DNA of 64,000 bases from Treponema sp. (GTDB lineage: Bacteria > Spirochaetota > Spirochaetia > Treponematales > Treponemataceae): positions 62,001 through 126,000 of the forward strand of contig JAKSTI010000002.1 of the NCBI GenBank assembly GCA_024402665.1. The letters are read 5' to 3'. Of the stretch, positions 26,736 to 35,683 are shown one piece after another; the stretch's first letter is position 1; each line of letters starts with the position of its first letter. A model generated the notes under the pieces. It searched no databases. It was not told the DNA's origin and saw nothing but the letters and a program-made list of their open reading frames with translations. The translations under genes and the position numbers were made by a program.

Positions 26736-27512
26736 ATGAAAAAAACAAATTTGGTTAAGGCATTTGCAGTAATGGCTATTATGGCTGCGAGTGCCTTTTT
26801 TGTTGGTTGTGCAAATTCTGCTGGTGGATATACATCGAAGTATGCTGTTGGTGACATTGTTTTAAATGATGGAACTAAAGTTAGTTATGATGTGGCTAAA
26901 GATTATTCTGATGAAGAATTAACAGAAATGAAAGCTAAAGCAATTGCCGTAATTTTTAAAGCTGATACTGAAAATAAGAAAGCTTTAGGTGTAGGATTAA
27001 TAGAAGAGGGTGGTGATCCATGGTGTGTTAAAGATGCACTTGCATACAATATAAATATTTCATCTATACAATGTATAAAAGATGGTGATGAAGGTAACTA
27101 TACATTTTCAATTGATACAGACGGAAGTGATAATTTTGAACAGATTAAAGAGAAATTACTAAAAACAAATCCTAGCTCTGATACAGATGACGAATCTAGA
27201 TATAAAGCTTTTTATTTTGCAATAAATTATAAAAATGCTGTAGGTTCAAACGTAAAAAATTCTGTCTACGAAGATGGCTGGTACTTACCTACAATAGCAG
27301 AACTGTATGATATCTATAAAGAAATAACAGCAGTTAATGAAGCCATAAACATTTGTGATAGTACAAAACTTGGTGATAGTTGGTACTGGTCTTCTTCACA
27401 ACATTCATATGATGAATATGCGTGCTCTTTCAACTTTGCTACTGGGGCGTTTTACGAAAATACCAAGAATCATCTAAATAATGTCAGTATTGCTATCCGT
27501 GCATTTGACTAA
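26736..27512 (+). CDS. Lipoprotein with DUF1566/Lcl-like C-terminal domain
   Basis: A 258-aa predicted lipoprotein. The signal MKKTNLVKAFAVMAIMAASA ends in the lipobox FVGC. The C-terminal half reads KNSVYEDGWYLPTIAELYDI, then SWYWSSSQHSYDEYACSFNF and ends with IRAF, the pattern of the C-type-lectin-like/DUF1566 fold often found in surface proteins. Its ligand is unknown. I chose the ATG at 26736, with GAAGGAG at good spacing, over an earlier in-frame start at 26715 that lacks one. The gene is alone between vapC and gatC, flanked by the short GGGACAGGG repeat and followed by a terminator. Confidence 0.8.
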   Translation: MKKTNLVKAFAVMAIMAASAFFVGCANSAGGYTSKYAVGDIVLNDGTKVSYDVAKDYSDEELTEMKAKAIAVIFKADTENKKALGVGLIEEGGDPWCVKDALAYNINISSIQCIKDGDEGNYTFSIDTDGSDNFEQIKEKLLKTNPSSDTDDESRYKAFYFAINYKNAVGSNVKNSVYEDGWYLPTIAELYDIYKEITAVNEAINICDSTKLGDSWYWSSSQHSYDEYACSFNFATGAFYENTKNHLNNVSIAIRAFD

Positions 27513-27540
27513 TGTAGAGAATCAATTCAATTTGTAACGC

Positions 27541-27578
27541 AAAGCCTTTGGGGTAAAAAAATCCTGAAGGCTTTTTTT
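27541..27578 (+). terminator. Intrinsic terminator after the lipoprotein gene
   Basis: AAAGCCTT and AAGGCTTT form an 8-bp stem around an 18-nt loop, running into seven T. Confidence 0.8.
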
Positions 27579-27584
27579 ATAAGA

Positions 27585-27598
27585 CAAAAGGGACAGGG
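27585..27598 (+). repeat. Short repeat, copy 2 (CAAAAGGGACAGGG)
   Basis: Second copy of the motif seen at 26496-26510, here just upstream of the gatC promoter. Both are on the plus strand. Confidence 0.4.
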
Positions 27599-27613
27599 AT
27601 AAAAATACAATAG

Positions 27614-27642
27614 ATGACATACCCCACTTTTTTCTATATAAT
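27614..27642 (+). promoter_or_regulatory. Promoter of gatC predicting a leaderless mRNA
   Basis: ATGACA (27614-27619) and a perfect TATAAT (27637-27642) are 17 bases apart. The gatC ATG begins eight bases after the -10 box, so transcription should start at or within a few bases of the start codon; no Shine-Dalgarno sequence is present. Confidence 0.75.
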
Positions 27643-27650
27643 ATTTTCTT

Positions 27651-27962
27651 ATGGCAACACAACACAAAAAAATTGATGAAGAAACTCTGGAAAATCTTTT
27701 GTATTTATCACGATTGTCTCCAGAAAGTACAAACATGGAAACCTTGAAAAAACAGGTAGATGAAATTGTAGGATATTTTGAAATCCTTTCTAAATATGAT
27801 GATAGCGAAAACCCATACGACGCATATCCAAAAACCGAAGCCGATAAACTCCGTGGCGACACAGTAGTAGAAGGCTTGGAAATCACCGACGTTAAAAAAG
27901 TCTCAAAAGACTTCATGGACGGCTATTTCCAGGTACCTAAGGTATTGGGAGAAGGAGCTTAA
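27651..27962 (+). CDS. gatC: Asp/Glu-tRNA amidotransferase subunit C
   Basis: Small subunit of the GatCAB complex, which converts misacylated Glu-tRNA(Gln) or Asp-tRNA(Asn) to the amidated form. The 103-aa sequence shows the family pattern: IDEETLENLLYLSRLSPES, a helix KQVDEIVGYFEILSKYD, and the C-terminal LRGDTVVEGLEI ... YFQVPKVLGEG. There is no Shine-Dalgarno sequence; the promoter is placed for leaderless translation. gatA follows after an inserted GC-rich element. gatB is not nearby. Confidence 0.93.
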   Translation: MATQHKKIDEETLENLLYLSRLSPESTNMETLKKQVDEIVGYFEILSKYDDSENPYDAYPKTEADKLRGDTVVEGLEITDVKKVSKDFMDGYFQVPKVLGEGA

Positions 27963-28150
27963 ATCTAATGCAGCAAAAGCTGCATTTTCCGCTTAGCGGG
28001 GGGCAACGGGGGCGGCGACTGAGCCACCGTTAGATAGATGTACATGAAAAAAAGCATCCCCAAAGGCGTTGCGGGAATGTGTCCCGCTAGAAGGGGTAGC
28101 GAAAGACCGTGTAACGGGCTGGAGCGAGGGGAAGGCTTTCCCCAACTGTA
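27963..28150 (+). repeat. GC-rich, hairpin-rich intergenic element inserted between gatC and gatA
   Basis: About 190 bases much richer in G and C than the surroundings, holding at least four perfect hairpins: ATGCAGC-AAAA-GCTGCAT (27968-27985), CCGC-TTA-GCGG (27989-27999), GCGGGA-ATGTG-TCCCGC (28071-28087) and GGGGAA-GGCT-TTCCCC (28128-28143). It contains no credible gene; the open frame running through its end into gatA is accidental. It looks like a dispersed intergenic repeat or a mobile RNA-like element. No second copy lies in the window. Confidence 0.6.
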
Positions 28151-28170
28151 TGAAAAAAATAGGAAGAATT

Positions 28171-29667
28171 ATGTTCTATACAATTAAAGAAACACGTGAT
28201 GCTCTTAAGAGTGGAAAAATTACAAGTAAGGAATTGGTTGAAGGTTCGGTAAAAACTTTTGAAGCAGATAAAAATGCGGCAATTCCATTAAATGCATTTA
28301 TTGAAATGTATGAAGATGCAGTTTCTAAAGCAGAAGCTGCAGATAAAGAAATTGCCGATGCTAAAGCTGCTGGTTCATTGGATAAACTTTTTGAAGAAAA
28401 ACCTTTGCTTGGTATTCCTTTTGCAAACAAAGATAATATTAACTCAAAAGGTCACCGTTTGACTTGTGCATCAAAAATTCTTGAAGGATATGTTGCTCCT
28501 TATAATGCAACTGTAATTGACCGTCTTGAAAAAGCAGGTGCAATTGCTCTTGGCCGCTGTAATCAGGATGAATTTGCTATGGGTTCTTCTACAGAATACT
28601 CAAGCTATGGTCCAACTCGTAATCCAATCAACCGCGAATATGTATCTGGCGGTTCTTCTGGTGGTTCGGCTGCTGCTGTTGCCGCTAATCAGGCTTTGTT
28701 TGGTCTTGGTACAGAAACTGGTGGTTCTGTTCGTCTTCCTGCTTCTTATTGTGGTATTTATGGTCTTAAACCAACTTACGGTGTTCTTAGCCGCTGGGGT
28801 GTTGTTGCATACGGTTCTTCTTTAGATCAGGTTGGTATTCTTGGTCACACTCCTTCTGATATTGCTGAACCTTTAAGTTATATGTCTGGCGTAGATATGT
28901 ATGATGATACATCTGCTGATTTGCCAGATTCTGCTGAATTGAAAAACCTTCAGCCTCTTTCTGATGGAGAAATGAAGGCTCTTAAGATTGCTATTCCAAA
29001 GCAGTTCCTTAAAACTGAAGGTGCTGATCCTGATGTAATTAAAACTTTTGAAGATACTCGCAAATGGTTTGAATCTAAGGGTGCAAAAATTGATGAAGTT
29101 GACCTTCCAATTCTTGATGCTTCTATTGCTTCTTACTATGTAATTGCTCTTTCTGAAGCTGCTTCTAACTTAAGCCGTTTTGATGGTATTCGTTACGGAA
29201 ACCGTGTTGATAATCAGAAAGGTTATGATGAACTTTATGTTGATACTCGTTCAAACGGATTTGGTCCAGAAGTAAAACGTCGTATTGTTATTGGTAACTA
29301 TGTTCTTTCTGAACAGTTCTCTGGTGATACTTACAAAAAAGGTATGACTGTTCGTGCCCGCATTCAGAAAGAAGTTGCTGCCGTATTTGAAAACTATGAT
29401 TTGATTCTTTGTCCAACATGTCCTACTGCAGCATTCAAAATTGGTTCTAAAGTTGATAGTCCTCTTGAAATGTATCTTTCTGACCTTTATACAACTTTTG
29501 TAAACCTTGCACGTATTCCTTCTGTAAACGTACCTGCCGGAAAAACTTCTGGTGATGGTATGCCAATTGGTATGCAGTTTGCCGGTAAAATGTTTGATGA
29601 AGTAAAAATCCTTCGTGTTGCACAGAACTGGGAAAACGATCATAAGGAATGTGGTATTAATAAATAA
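28171..29667 (+). CDS. gatA: Glu-tRNA(Gln)/Asp-tRNA(Asn) amidotransferase subunit A
   Basis: Glutaminase/amidase subunit of GatCAB. The 498-aa protein has the amidase signature with the Ser-cisSer-Lys triad: Lys in PFANKDNINSKG and serines in YVSGGSSGGSAAAVAAN, then GTETGGSVRLPASYCG. Length and C-terminus are normal. I chose the ATG at 28171, with AGGAAG four bases upstream; the frame is open further upstream through the GC-rich element but that part has no family similarity. The stop overlaps the start of the patatin gene. Confidence 0.96.
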   Translation: MFYTIKETRDALKSGKITSKELVEGSVKTFEADKNAAIPLNAFIEMYEDAVSKAEAADKEIADAKAAGSLDKLFEEKPLLGIPFANKDNINSKGHRLTCASKILEGYVAPYNATVIDRLEKAGAIALGRCNQDEFAMGSSTEYSSYGPTRNPINREYVSGGSSGGSAAAVAANQALFGLGTETGGSVRLPASYCGIYGLKPTYGVLSRWGVVAYGSSLDQVGILGHTPSDIAEPLSYMSGVDMYDDTSADLPDSAELKNLQPLSDGEMKALKIAIPKQFLKTEGADPDVIKTFEDTRKWFESKGAKIDEVDLPILDASIASYYVIALSEAASNLSRFDGIRYGNRVDNQKGYDELYVDTRSNGFGPEVKRRIVIGNYVLSEQFSGDTYKKGMTVRARIQKEVAAVFENYDLILCPTCPTAAFKIGSKVDSPLEMYLSDLYTTFVNLARIPSVNVPAGKTSGDGMPIGMQFAGKMFDEVKILRVAQNWENDHKECGINK

Positions 29668-30548
29668 TGAGAGCAAAGGATTCTGCAATTAATAGTACAG
29701 TTGGTCTGGTACTGGAAGGCGGCGGTCATAGAGGAATTTATACTGCCGGCGTTCTTGATGTATTTCTTGAAAACGGAATAAAGTTTGGTAATGTAATTGG
29801 TGTTTCTGCCGGAACAATCCACGGAGCAAGTTATGTTGCAGAACAGATTGGCCGTTCTGTAAGATATACAGAAAAATATTGTACCAGCAAAGATTATATG
29901 GGCTGGGGTTCATATATTAAAACTGGCGATTTATTTAATGTAGATTTCTGCTACAGAATGATTCCACAATATCTTGATCCTTTTGACAATGACACTTTTG
30001 ATAAATCTGAAACTGGTTATTATGTAGTTTGTACTGATGTTGAAAAAGGAATTCCTGTTTACAAGAAGTGCGAAACTTTGCGCGATGACATGGTAGACTG
30101 GATTCTTGCTTCTGCTTCTATGCCTGTTGTGGCAAAAATTAAAACTATTGATGGAATGAAGCTTATGGATGGTGGTCTTGTTGATTCAATTCCTCTTAAA
30201 GCTTCTGAAGAACTTGGTTTTTCAAAAAACGTTGTAATTCTTACTCAGCCAGAAGGCTATGTTAAAAAATCAAACAAATTGCTTCCTTTAATAAAGATGA
30301 TTTATAAAGATTATCCTAATTTTATTGAAGCGGTAAAAAATCGGCACAAGATTTATAACAGTCAGCTGGAATATCTTGAACAGCAGGTGATTGCAGAAAA
30401 AGCTTTTGTGATTCGTCCTTCTTCTAAACCGGTGGCTGGCAGAACAGAGAAGGATCCGGCAAAAATCAGATTGACATATGAACTTGGGCGTCAGGATGCC
30501 ATTAAAGCATTGAATGATGTTAAATGCTTTTTAAATCCTGATTATTAA
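29667..30548 (+). CDS. Patatin-like phospholipase
   Basis: Serine lipid hydrolase of the patatin family, YjjU/RssA-like group. It has the oxyanion hole GLVLEGGGHRGIYTAGVLDV, the nucleophile elbow GVSAGTIHG, and the catalytic Asp in LMDGGLVDSIP. No signal peptide, so it is probably cytoplasmic or membrane-associated. The 293-aa length is typical. The ATG overlaps the gatA stop by one base, suggesting coupled translation. The substrate is not predictable. Confidence 0.93.
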   Translation: MRAKDSAINSTVGLVLEGGGHRGIYTAGVLDVFLENGIKFGNVIGVSAGTIHGASYVAEQIGRSVRYTEKYCTSKDYMGWGSYIKTGDLFNVDFCYRMIPQYLDPFDNDTFDKSETGYYVVCTDVEKGIPVYKKCETLRDDMVDWILASASMPVVAKIKTIDGMKLMDGGLVDSIPLKASEELGFSKNVVILTQPEGYVKKSNKLLPLIKMIYKDYPNFIEAVKNRHKIYNSQLEYLEQQVIAEKAFVIRPSSKPVAGRTEKDPAKIRLTYELGRQDAIKALNDVKCFLNPDY

Positions 30549-30588
30549 ATTTTATTCTATAAATAAGTGTATATAAGTGAGGTGAAAT

Positions 30589-31674
30589 ATGCAGAATAGA
30601 TTGGAAATTGGACAGAAAATTGAAACAGAAGTTGTAGCAGTAACAGACTCTACTGTATTCCTTGATTTAAGCGCTAAATCTGAAGGTGTTTTGGATAGAG
30701 CAGAATTTACTGACGAAAATTGTCCTAAAGAAGGTGATAAAATCTCTGTATATTTTACAGGCGAAGTTCAGGGCGAAATGCGTTTTACAACAAAAATCAG
30801 TGGCGGTAAAGCAGACAAATCTATGATTGAAAATGCATGGAAAAATCACATTCCTGTAGAAGGAAATGTTGCTTCTGAAATTAAAGGCGGTTTTGAAGTA
30901 AAGATTGGCGGCTCTAGAGCTTTCTGTCCTTATTCACAGATGGGATTTAAGAAAAAAGAAGAACCTGCTTTCTATGTTGGAAAGACTCTTACTTTTATGA
31001 TTACAGAATACAAAAATGATGGCCGTGATATTCTTGTTTCTAACCGTCAGATTGGTGAAAGTGAATATTCTGCTGGTCTTGCAAAACTTGCGGCTCAGAT
31101 TACTGAAGGTTCTTTAGTTGAAGCTACAGTTGAATCTCTTGAAAAATTCGGTGCTTTTGTAAATATTCAGGGCTTCCGTGCTTTGCTTCCTATCAGCGAA
31201 ATCAGTATGGACAGAATTAATAATGCGGCTGATGTTCTTGAAGTTGGTCAGGAATTGAAGGTAAAAGTAATTAAGGCTGACTGGAAAAATGAAAGAGTAA
31301 GCGTAAGTCTTAAAGCTCTTATGAAAGATCCTTGGGATGATGTTGAAGACAAGTTTGAAGTTGGAACAAAAATTGACGGTGAAATCAGTAGAATTGCTGA
31401 TTTTGGTCTTTTCATTAATCTTGATAAGGGAATTGATGGTCTTGTTCATATCAGTGATCTTGAAGATGTTTCTTCTAACACAAATCTTCGCAAAGTATAC
31501 AAAACTGGTCAGAAGATGAGTGTTGTTATTGAAAAAATTGATGCTGCAAACAAGAGAATTTCTTTAGTTCCAGCAACAACAAAAGAACAGGATTTGACTG
31601 CCGCAAAATATCTTTCTTCTCAGGATGATGACGGAGAAACTTACAATCCATTTGCAGCTTTGTTGAAAAAATAA
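30589..31674 (+). CDS. Four-S1-domain RNA-binding protein (ribosomal S1-like)
   Basis: The 361-aa protein holds about four S1 repeats. The third (about residues 170-245: EGSLVEATVESLEKFGAFVN, then ALLPISEIS) and fourth (about 255-330: VGTKIDGEISRIADFGLFIN, then DGLVHISDL) are canonical, while the first two are more divergent. It is shorter than full-length ribosomal protein S1 with six repeats, so it may be a short S1 homologue or a separate RNA-binding regulator; I avoid naming it rpsA. GAGGTG is well spaced before the ATG. A terminator follows. Confidence 0.88.
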   Translation: MQNRLEIGQKIETEVVAVTDSTVFLDLSAKSEGVLDRAEFTDENCPKEGDKISVYFTGEVQGEMRFTTKISGGKADKSMIENAWKNHIPVEGNVASEIKGGFEVKIGGSRAFCPYSQMGFKKKEEPAFYVGKTLTFMITEYKNDGRDILVSNRQIGESEYSAGLAKLAAQITEGSLVEATVESLEKFGAFVNIQGFRALLPISEISMDRINNAADVLEVGQELKVKVIKADWKNERVSVSLKALMKDPWDDVEDKFEVGTKIDGEISRIADFGLFINLDKGIDGLVHISDLEDVSSNTNLRKVYKTGQKMSVVIEKIDAANKRISLVPATTKEQDLTAAKYLSSQDDDGETYNPFAALLKK

Positions 31675-31739
31675 AACAGCTGATACTATTGGGTTTTGTT
31701 GTAAAAATTCCTAATACATATTAAAATACTCTAATATAG

Positions 31740-31777
31740 CAACCTGTAGACTTATCTGTTTTACAGGTTGACTTTTT
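31740..31777 (+). terminator. Intrinsic terminator after the S1-domain gene
   Basis: A perfect 9-bp stem CAACCTGTA / TACAGGTTG with a 13-nt loop, followed by AC and a T-run. Confidence 0.8.
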
Positions 31778-31798
31778 ATATCTTGTAGGGGTTTTACT

Positions 31799-32281
31799 AT
31801 GGAAGAAATTCTTGATTTATTACGTCAGAACGCACGATTAACAGCAGACGACATTGCAGCTATGACTAAAAAGTCTGTTGATGAAGTTAAAGCTATTATC
31901 AAAAAGCTTGAAGATGACGGAGTAATTTTAGGATATGCGGCCATTGTAAACCCAGAGAAAGACGCCGCGGAAAGAGACAAGGTATTAGCGGAAATTCAGA
32001 TTCAGGTTCAGCCACAGCGCGAACACGGATTTGATGCAATTGCAGACCGCATCTATCGTTTCCCACAGGTTCGTTCACTTTATTTAATGAGCGGCGGTTA
32101 CGATTTGAAGGTAGTTATTGAAGGTGACAATCTTCGTGATGTTGCCATGTTTGTAAGCGAAAAACTTTCTACTTTGGATGGAGTTCGTTCTACAAAAACA
32201 AGTTTTATTCTTAAAAAATATAAAGAAAACGACATTGTTTATGTCGAAGATGAAATGGATCGCCGCGAGATGCAGGCTTAA
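31799..32281 (+). CDS. Lrp/AsnC-family transcriptional regulator
   Basis: A 160-aa regulator. The N-terminal winged helix (ILDLLRQNARLTADDIAAMT then EVKAIIKKLEDDGVILGYAA) binds DNA, and the C-terminal RAM/ACT-like domain has VRSLYLMSGGYDLKVVIEG, the amino-acid-binding region. It lies 14 bp upstream of an aminotransferase gene and probably forms an operon with it, so it may sense an amino acid handled by that enzyme. AGGGG precedes the ATG. Confidence 0.93.
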   Translation: MEEILDLLRQNARLTADDIAAMTKKSVDEVKAIIKKLEDDGVILGYAAIVNPEKDAAERDKVLAEIQIQVQPQREHGFDAIADRIYRFPQVRSLYLMSGGYDLKVVIEGDNLRDVAMFVSEKLSTLDGVRSTKTSFILKKYKENDIVYVEDEMDRREMQA

Positions 32282-32295
32282 TAAAGGAAAAATAA

Positions 32296-33468
32296 ATGAA
32301 TACTAGAACAGATAGATTTTCACAGAAGATGGTTGATATTCCTCCATCTGGAATCCGTAAATTTTTTGAATTGTGTATTGGTCATGATGATATTATTTCT
32401 CTTGGTGTAGGAGAACCAGATTTTCCAACTCCATGGGTAATGCGTGAAGAAGCATTTTATCATCTTGAAAAAGGTCATACTTCTTATACTTCTAACTGGG
32501 GTTTAATTGAACTCCGCGAAGAAATCTGTAAATACCTTGAACGCTATAATCTTCACTATGATCCAAAAACAGAAGTTTTGCCAACAATTGGTGCTTCTGA
32601 AGGTCTGGATCTTGTTTTGCGTTCTATCTTAAATCCTGGTGACGAAATTATTGTATGTGAACCATGCTATGTTTCATATCAGCCACTTTCTGCTTTGTGT
32701 GATGCAAAAGTTATTCATCTTGATACAAGTGTAAACGGCTTTTATCCAACAGCAGAACAGATTGAGTCAGTAATTACTCCAAAAACAAAGGCAATTATGT
32801 TCTGTTCACCAAGTAATCCTACAGGTCGTATTATTCCTGCTGATGAACTTGAAAAAATTGCAAAAGTTATTGTAAAACATCAGATCTGGTGTTTAAGCGA
32901 TGAAATCTACTGTGAACTTTTATATGATGGACACAAACATGTTTCAATTGGTGAATTCCCTGGCATGAAAGATTATGCAATCATTTTTAATGGCTTCTCT
33001 AAATCTTTTGCTATGACTGGATGGCGTATTGGTTATATTGCTGCTTCAAATGAACTTCTTACTTTGTGTTGTAAACTTCATGCTTACAGTTCAATTTGTC
33101 CTCCAATTTTCAGTCAGTATGCTGCAGCAGAAGGTCTTAGAAACGGATGGTCTGAAGTAGAAAAAATGCGTGTAAGCTATCAGCAGCGTAGAAATATTAT
33201 GCACAAAGCATTTATCGATATGGGACTTCCTTGTGTTGAACCAGAAGGTGCCTTCTATATGTTCCCAGATATCCGTCCTACAGGTATGACTAGTGAAGAA
33301 TTTGCTACTGAACTTTTGCAGAAGTATAGTGTTGCAGTTGTTCCTGGAACTTGTTTTGGCGATGGTGGTGAAGGATTTATCCGCTGTTGTTATGCAACTG
33401 ATATTAATAAAATCAAGATTGCTATGGAGCGAATTGCTCAGATGGTAAAAGAAAAGACTCATAAATAG
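32296..33468 (+). CDS. PLP-dependent aminotransferase, class I/II
   Basis: Fold-type I aminotransferase of 390 aa, cytoplasmic. Features are the N-terminal LGVGEPDFPTPWVM, the substrate region FCSPSNPTGRII, and the PLP-lysine motif NGFSKSFAMTGWRIGYI near residue 236. The family includes aspartate, aromatic and alanine aminotransferases, and sequence alone does not decide the substrate. The AAGGA ribosome site is good. Its position after an Lrp/AsnC regulator suggests amino-acid-dependent expression. Confidence 0.93.
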   Translation: MNTRTDRFSQKMVDIPPSGIRKFFELCIGHDDIISLGVGEPDFPTPWVMREEAFYHLEKGHTSYTSNWGLIELREEICKYLERYNLHYDPKTEVLPTIGASEGLDLVLRSILNPGDEIIVCEPCYVSYQPLSALCDAKVIHLDTSVNGFYPTAEQIESVITPKTKAIMFCSPSNPTGRIIPADELEKIAKVIVKHQIWCLSDEIYCELLYDGHKHVSIGEFPGMKDYAIIFNGFSKSFAMTGWRIGYIAASNELLTLCCKLHAYSSICPPIFSQYAAAEGLRNGWSEVEKMRVSYQQRRNIMHKAFIDMGLPCVEPEGAFYMFPDIRPTGMTSEEFATELLQKYSVAVVPGTCFGDGGEGFIRCCYATDINKIKIAMERIAQMVKEKTHK

Positions 33469-33477
33469 GGGAGGTTT

Positions 33478-34848
33478 ATGACATCCATAGTTATTCCATT
33501 TCTTATATTTATAATTGTAATTGCTTTAGTTGTTGTAATACTTGTTGCAAAAGGCGGGGCTTCTAAAGGGAAGTCTTCTTCTAATAAATCTGGAAAATCT
33601 ATTTCCAGCAAAGGCAAGTCATCATTAATTAAAGAATATGAAAAGAAACTCACTCATGACCCTCATAATGTTTCGGCTTTGGAAGGTTTAGGTGAAATTT
33701 ACTTTGAAGAAAAGAATTGGGAAAAAGTCTGGGGTGTTTATAAAACCTTGTATGAAATTGCTGTAGCTCATGTAGAAATTGATGTTGCAAAGGCGACTTT
33801 AAGAATGGGTGTTGCTGCATACAGTCTTGAAAAATATGATGATTCAATTAGAGTTCTGATGATTTCTGCAAAGAAAAATCCGGACTCTTTTGATGCAAAT
33901 ATGTATCTTGGAAAAGCTTTTTACAAGAAAAACATCTTTGATAAAGCAACAATCTGTTTCAAAAAGGCAAAACTTGTTAGTCCTGAAAATCTTGAAGCTA
34001 CAGAATATCTTGCTTTAGGTTTGTTTAAGCTTCAGAAATACAGAGAATGTCTTCCTTATCTTAAAAGAGTTCTTGATGAACATCCTGAAAATAAAGAATT
34101 GCTCTTTGATATGGCAGTTGCTATGGCAGAAGCCGGAATGGCAGATAAAGCTCTTAAAATCTTTGTTCATCTTCGTCCTGATCCACAGTTCGGGGCTTTG
34201 TCTTGTCTTGAATCTGGAAAAATGCACGAAAAGCAGAAGAATTTTACAGCCGCTATTGCAGATTATGAAATTGCATTTAAACTTCAGAATGTTCCTGAAC
34301 AGATTAAACTGCAGCTTATGTATCGCTGTGCCAACGACTACATCAGTTCAAACAATATTCAAAAAGGTCTTGGAATCCTTAAACAGATTCAGTCTATTCA
34401 CGCAAACTATAAAGATGTAGATTCTCTTGTTTCACGCTATCAGGAATTAAATCAGAATCAGAATCTTCAGGTTTATTTGCTTTCTGGAACAAGTGACTTT
34501 GTTGCTCTTTGTAGAAAATTTATTACTGCTTATTATAAAGATGCCTTTGTAAAGGTAGAAGATGTTTCTGTTGCTTCAGAAAGTATTGAAGTAATCTGTT
34601 CTGTTGAAAGCAACAAATGGGAAGCCAAAGAATTATTCCGCTTCTACAGAACTCAGACTGTTATTGGTGATATTTACGTTAGAGAATTCCATACAAAAAT
34701 GAGAGACACAAAATGTGACAACGGTTTCTGTGTTACAATGGGGTCTTTCTCAGAAAGTGCGCATAAATATACAGAAGGTCGCCCAATCGATTTAATTGAA
34801 AAAGATGAGCTTTGTAAGATTCTTAAGAAAATTAATTTGATGAAATAG
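33478..34848 (+). CDS. Membrane-anchored TPR protein
   Basis: The 456-aa protein has one N-terminal membrane helix (about residues 4-24), a Ser/Lys/Gly-rich linker, and then at least five tetratricopeptide-like repeats, for example NVSALEGLGEIYFEEKNWEK and SFDANMYLGKAFYKKNIFDK. The C-terminal 110 residues form a separate alpha/beta region with FRFYRTQTVIGDIYVREFH. TPR arrays bind other proteins; the partner is unknown. It follows the aminotransferase by nine bases and precedes rsmE by eight, so it is within an operon. Confidence 0.83.
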   Translation: MTSIVIPFLIFIIVIALVVVILVAKGGASKGKSSSNKSGKSISSKGKSSLIKEYEKKLTHDPHNVSALEGLGEIYFEEKNWEKVWGVYKTLYEIAVAHVEIDVAKATLRMGVAAYSLEKYDDSIRVLMISAKKNPDSFDANMYLGKAFYKKNIFDKATICFKKAKLVSPENLEATEYLALGLFKLQKYRECLPYLKRVLDEHPENKELLFDMAVAMAEAGMADKALKIFVHLRPDPQFGALSCLESGKMHEKQKNFTAAIADYEIAFKLQNVPEQIKLQLMYRCANDYISSNNIQKGLGILKQIQSIHANYKDVDSLVSRYQELNQNQNLQVYLLSGTSDFVALCRKFITAYYKDAFVKVEDVSVASESIEVICSVESNKWEAKELFRFYRTQTVIGDIYVREFHTKMRDTKCDNGFCVTMGSFSESAHKYTEGRPIDLIEKDELCKILKKINLMK

Positions 34849-34856
34849 GACCTGTT

Positions 34857-35636
34857 ATGAACATTTGTCTCTTTACTCAGGAAGAAATCAACAAACCTCT
34901 TAGTCTTAGTGATGAACGTGGAAATCATTTAATTAAGATTCTTCATAAAAAAGAAGGCGATTCTTTTACTGCAGGAATTATTGGTGATAAAGCGGGAACT
35001 GCCACAATCACAAAAATTGATGATAAAGAAATTTCTTTTTCATTTAAGCCTGAGTCGTCTGGAAAGGAATTGTTTCCTGTAAAAATGATTATTGGTTTTC
35101 CACGTCCTATTCAGTTAAAGAGACTTTTGCGTGATGTTGCTGCTCTTGGTGTAAGTGAAGTTCATCTTACAGGAACAGAACTTGGTGAAAAGTCTTATAT
35201 GCAGTCTACTCTTGTAGAAAAAGGAAATGCCTATAAAATGCTGCTTGATGGAACTGTTCAGGCGGGAAGTACACATGTTCCTCAGTTGTTCCTTCATAAA
35301 ACTTTAAAAGAGTGTCTTGCTTATCTTGAAGAAAATGCTTCAAAAGAGCATGCACATCATATTCTTAGACTTGCTTTAGATAACATTAATCCAAAGTGTT
35401 CTGTGTCTGAAGCAATGAAAGATCTGCCTTGTATGAGCTGCGTAAATCCTTGTGGAGAAGGAAAAACAGTTTTTGCTGCTATTGGTAGTGAAAGAGGCTG
35501 GACAGACAAAGAGCGAACTTTAATGGAAGAAAGCGGCTATATCAGATGTGGTATGGGCAGCAGGATTATGAGGACAGAAACTGCGGCAACTGTAGCAGGC
35601 AGTATCATTTTGAACACTTTGGGGTTTTTAAATTAG
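34857..35636 (+). CDS. rsmE: 16S rRNA (uracil1498-N3)-methyltransferase
   Basis: SPOUT-class methyltransferase that modifies U1498 of 16S rRNA. The 259-aa protein has an N-terminal PUA-like part (GNHLIKILHKKEGDSF) and a knotted C-terminal domain with AIGSERGWTDKER and GSRIMRTETAATVAG, the SAM site. The usual IGPEGG is IGSERG here, a mild deviation. AGGA is six bases before the ATG. Confidence 0.9.
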   Translation: MNICLFTQEEINKPLSLSDERGNHLIKILHKKEGDSFTAGIIGDKAGTATITKIDDKEISFSFKPESSGKELFPVKMIIGFPRPIQLKRLLRDVAALGVSEVHLTGTELGEKSYMQSTLVEKGNAYKMLLDGTVQAGSTHVPQLFLHKTLKECLAYLEENASKEHAHHILRLALDNINPKCSVSEAMKDLPCMSCVNPCGEGKTVFAAIGSERGWTDKERTLMEESGYIRCGMGSRIMRTETAATVAGSIILNTLGFLN

Positions 35637-35683
35637 ACTAATAAACATCAGGTATTTATATATCGTAATCTGGGAAGGGGAAA

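Noticed and set aside
28069-28170. An N-terminal extension of gatA through the GC-rich element
   Set aside because: The frame is open only because the GC-rich element lacks stops there. The ATG at 28171 has a good ribosome site and matches the family start.
30589-31674. Naming the S1-domain protein rpsA
   Set aside because: It has about four repeats where full-length S1 usually has six, and the first two are divergent, so a genuine rpsA may exist elsewhere.
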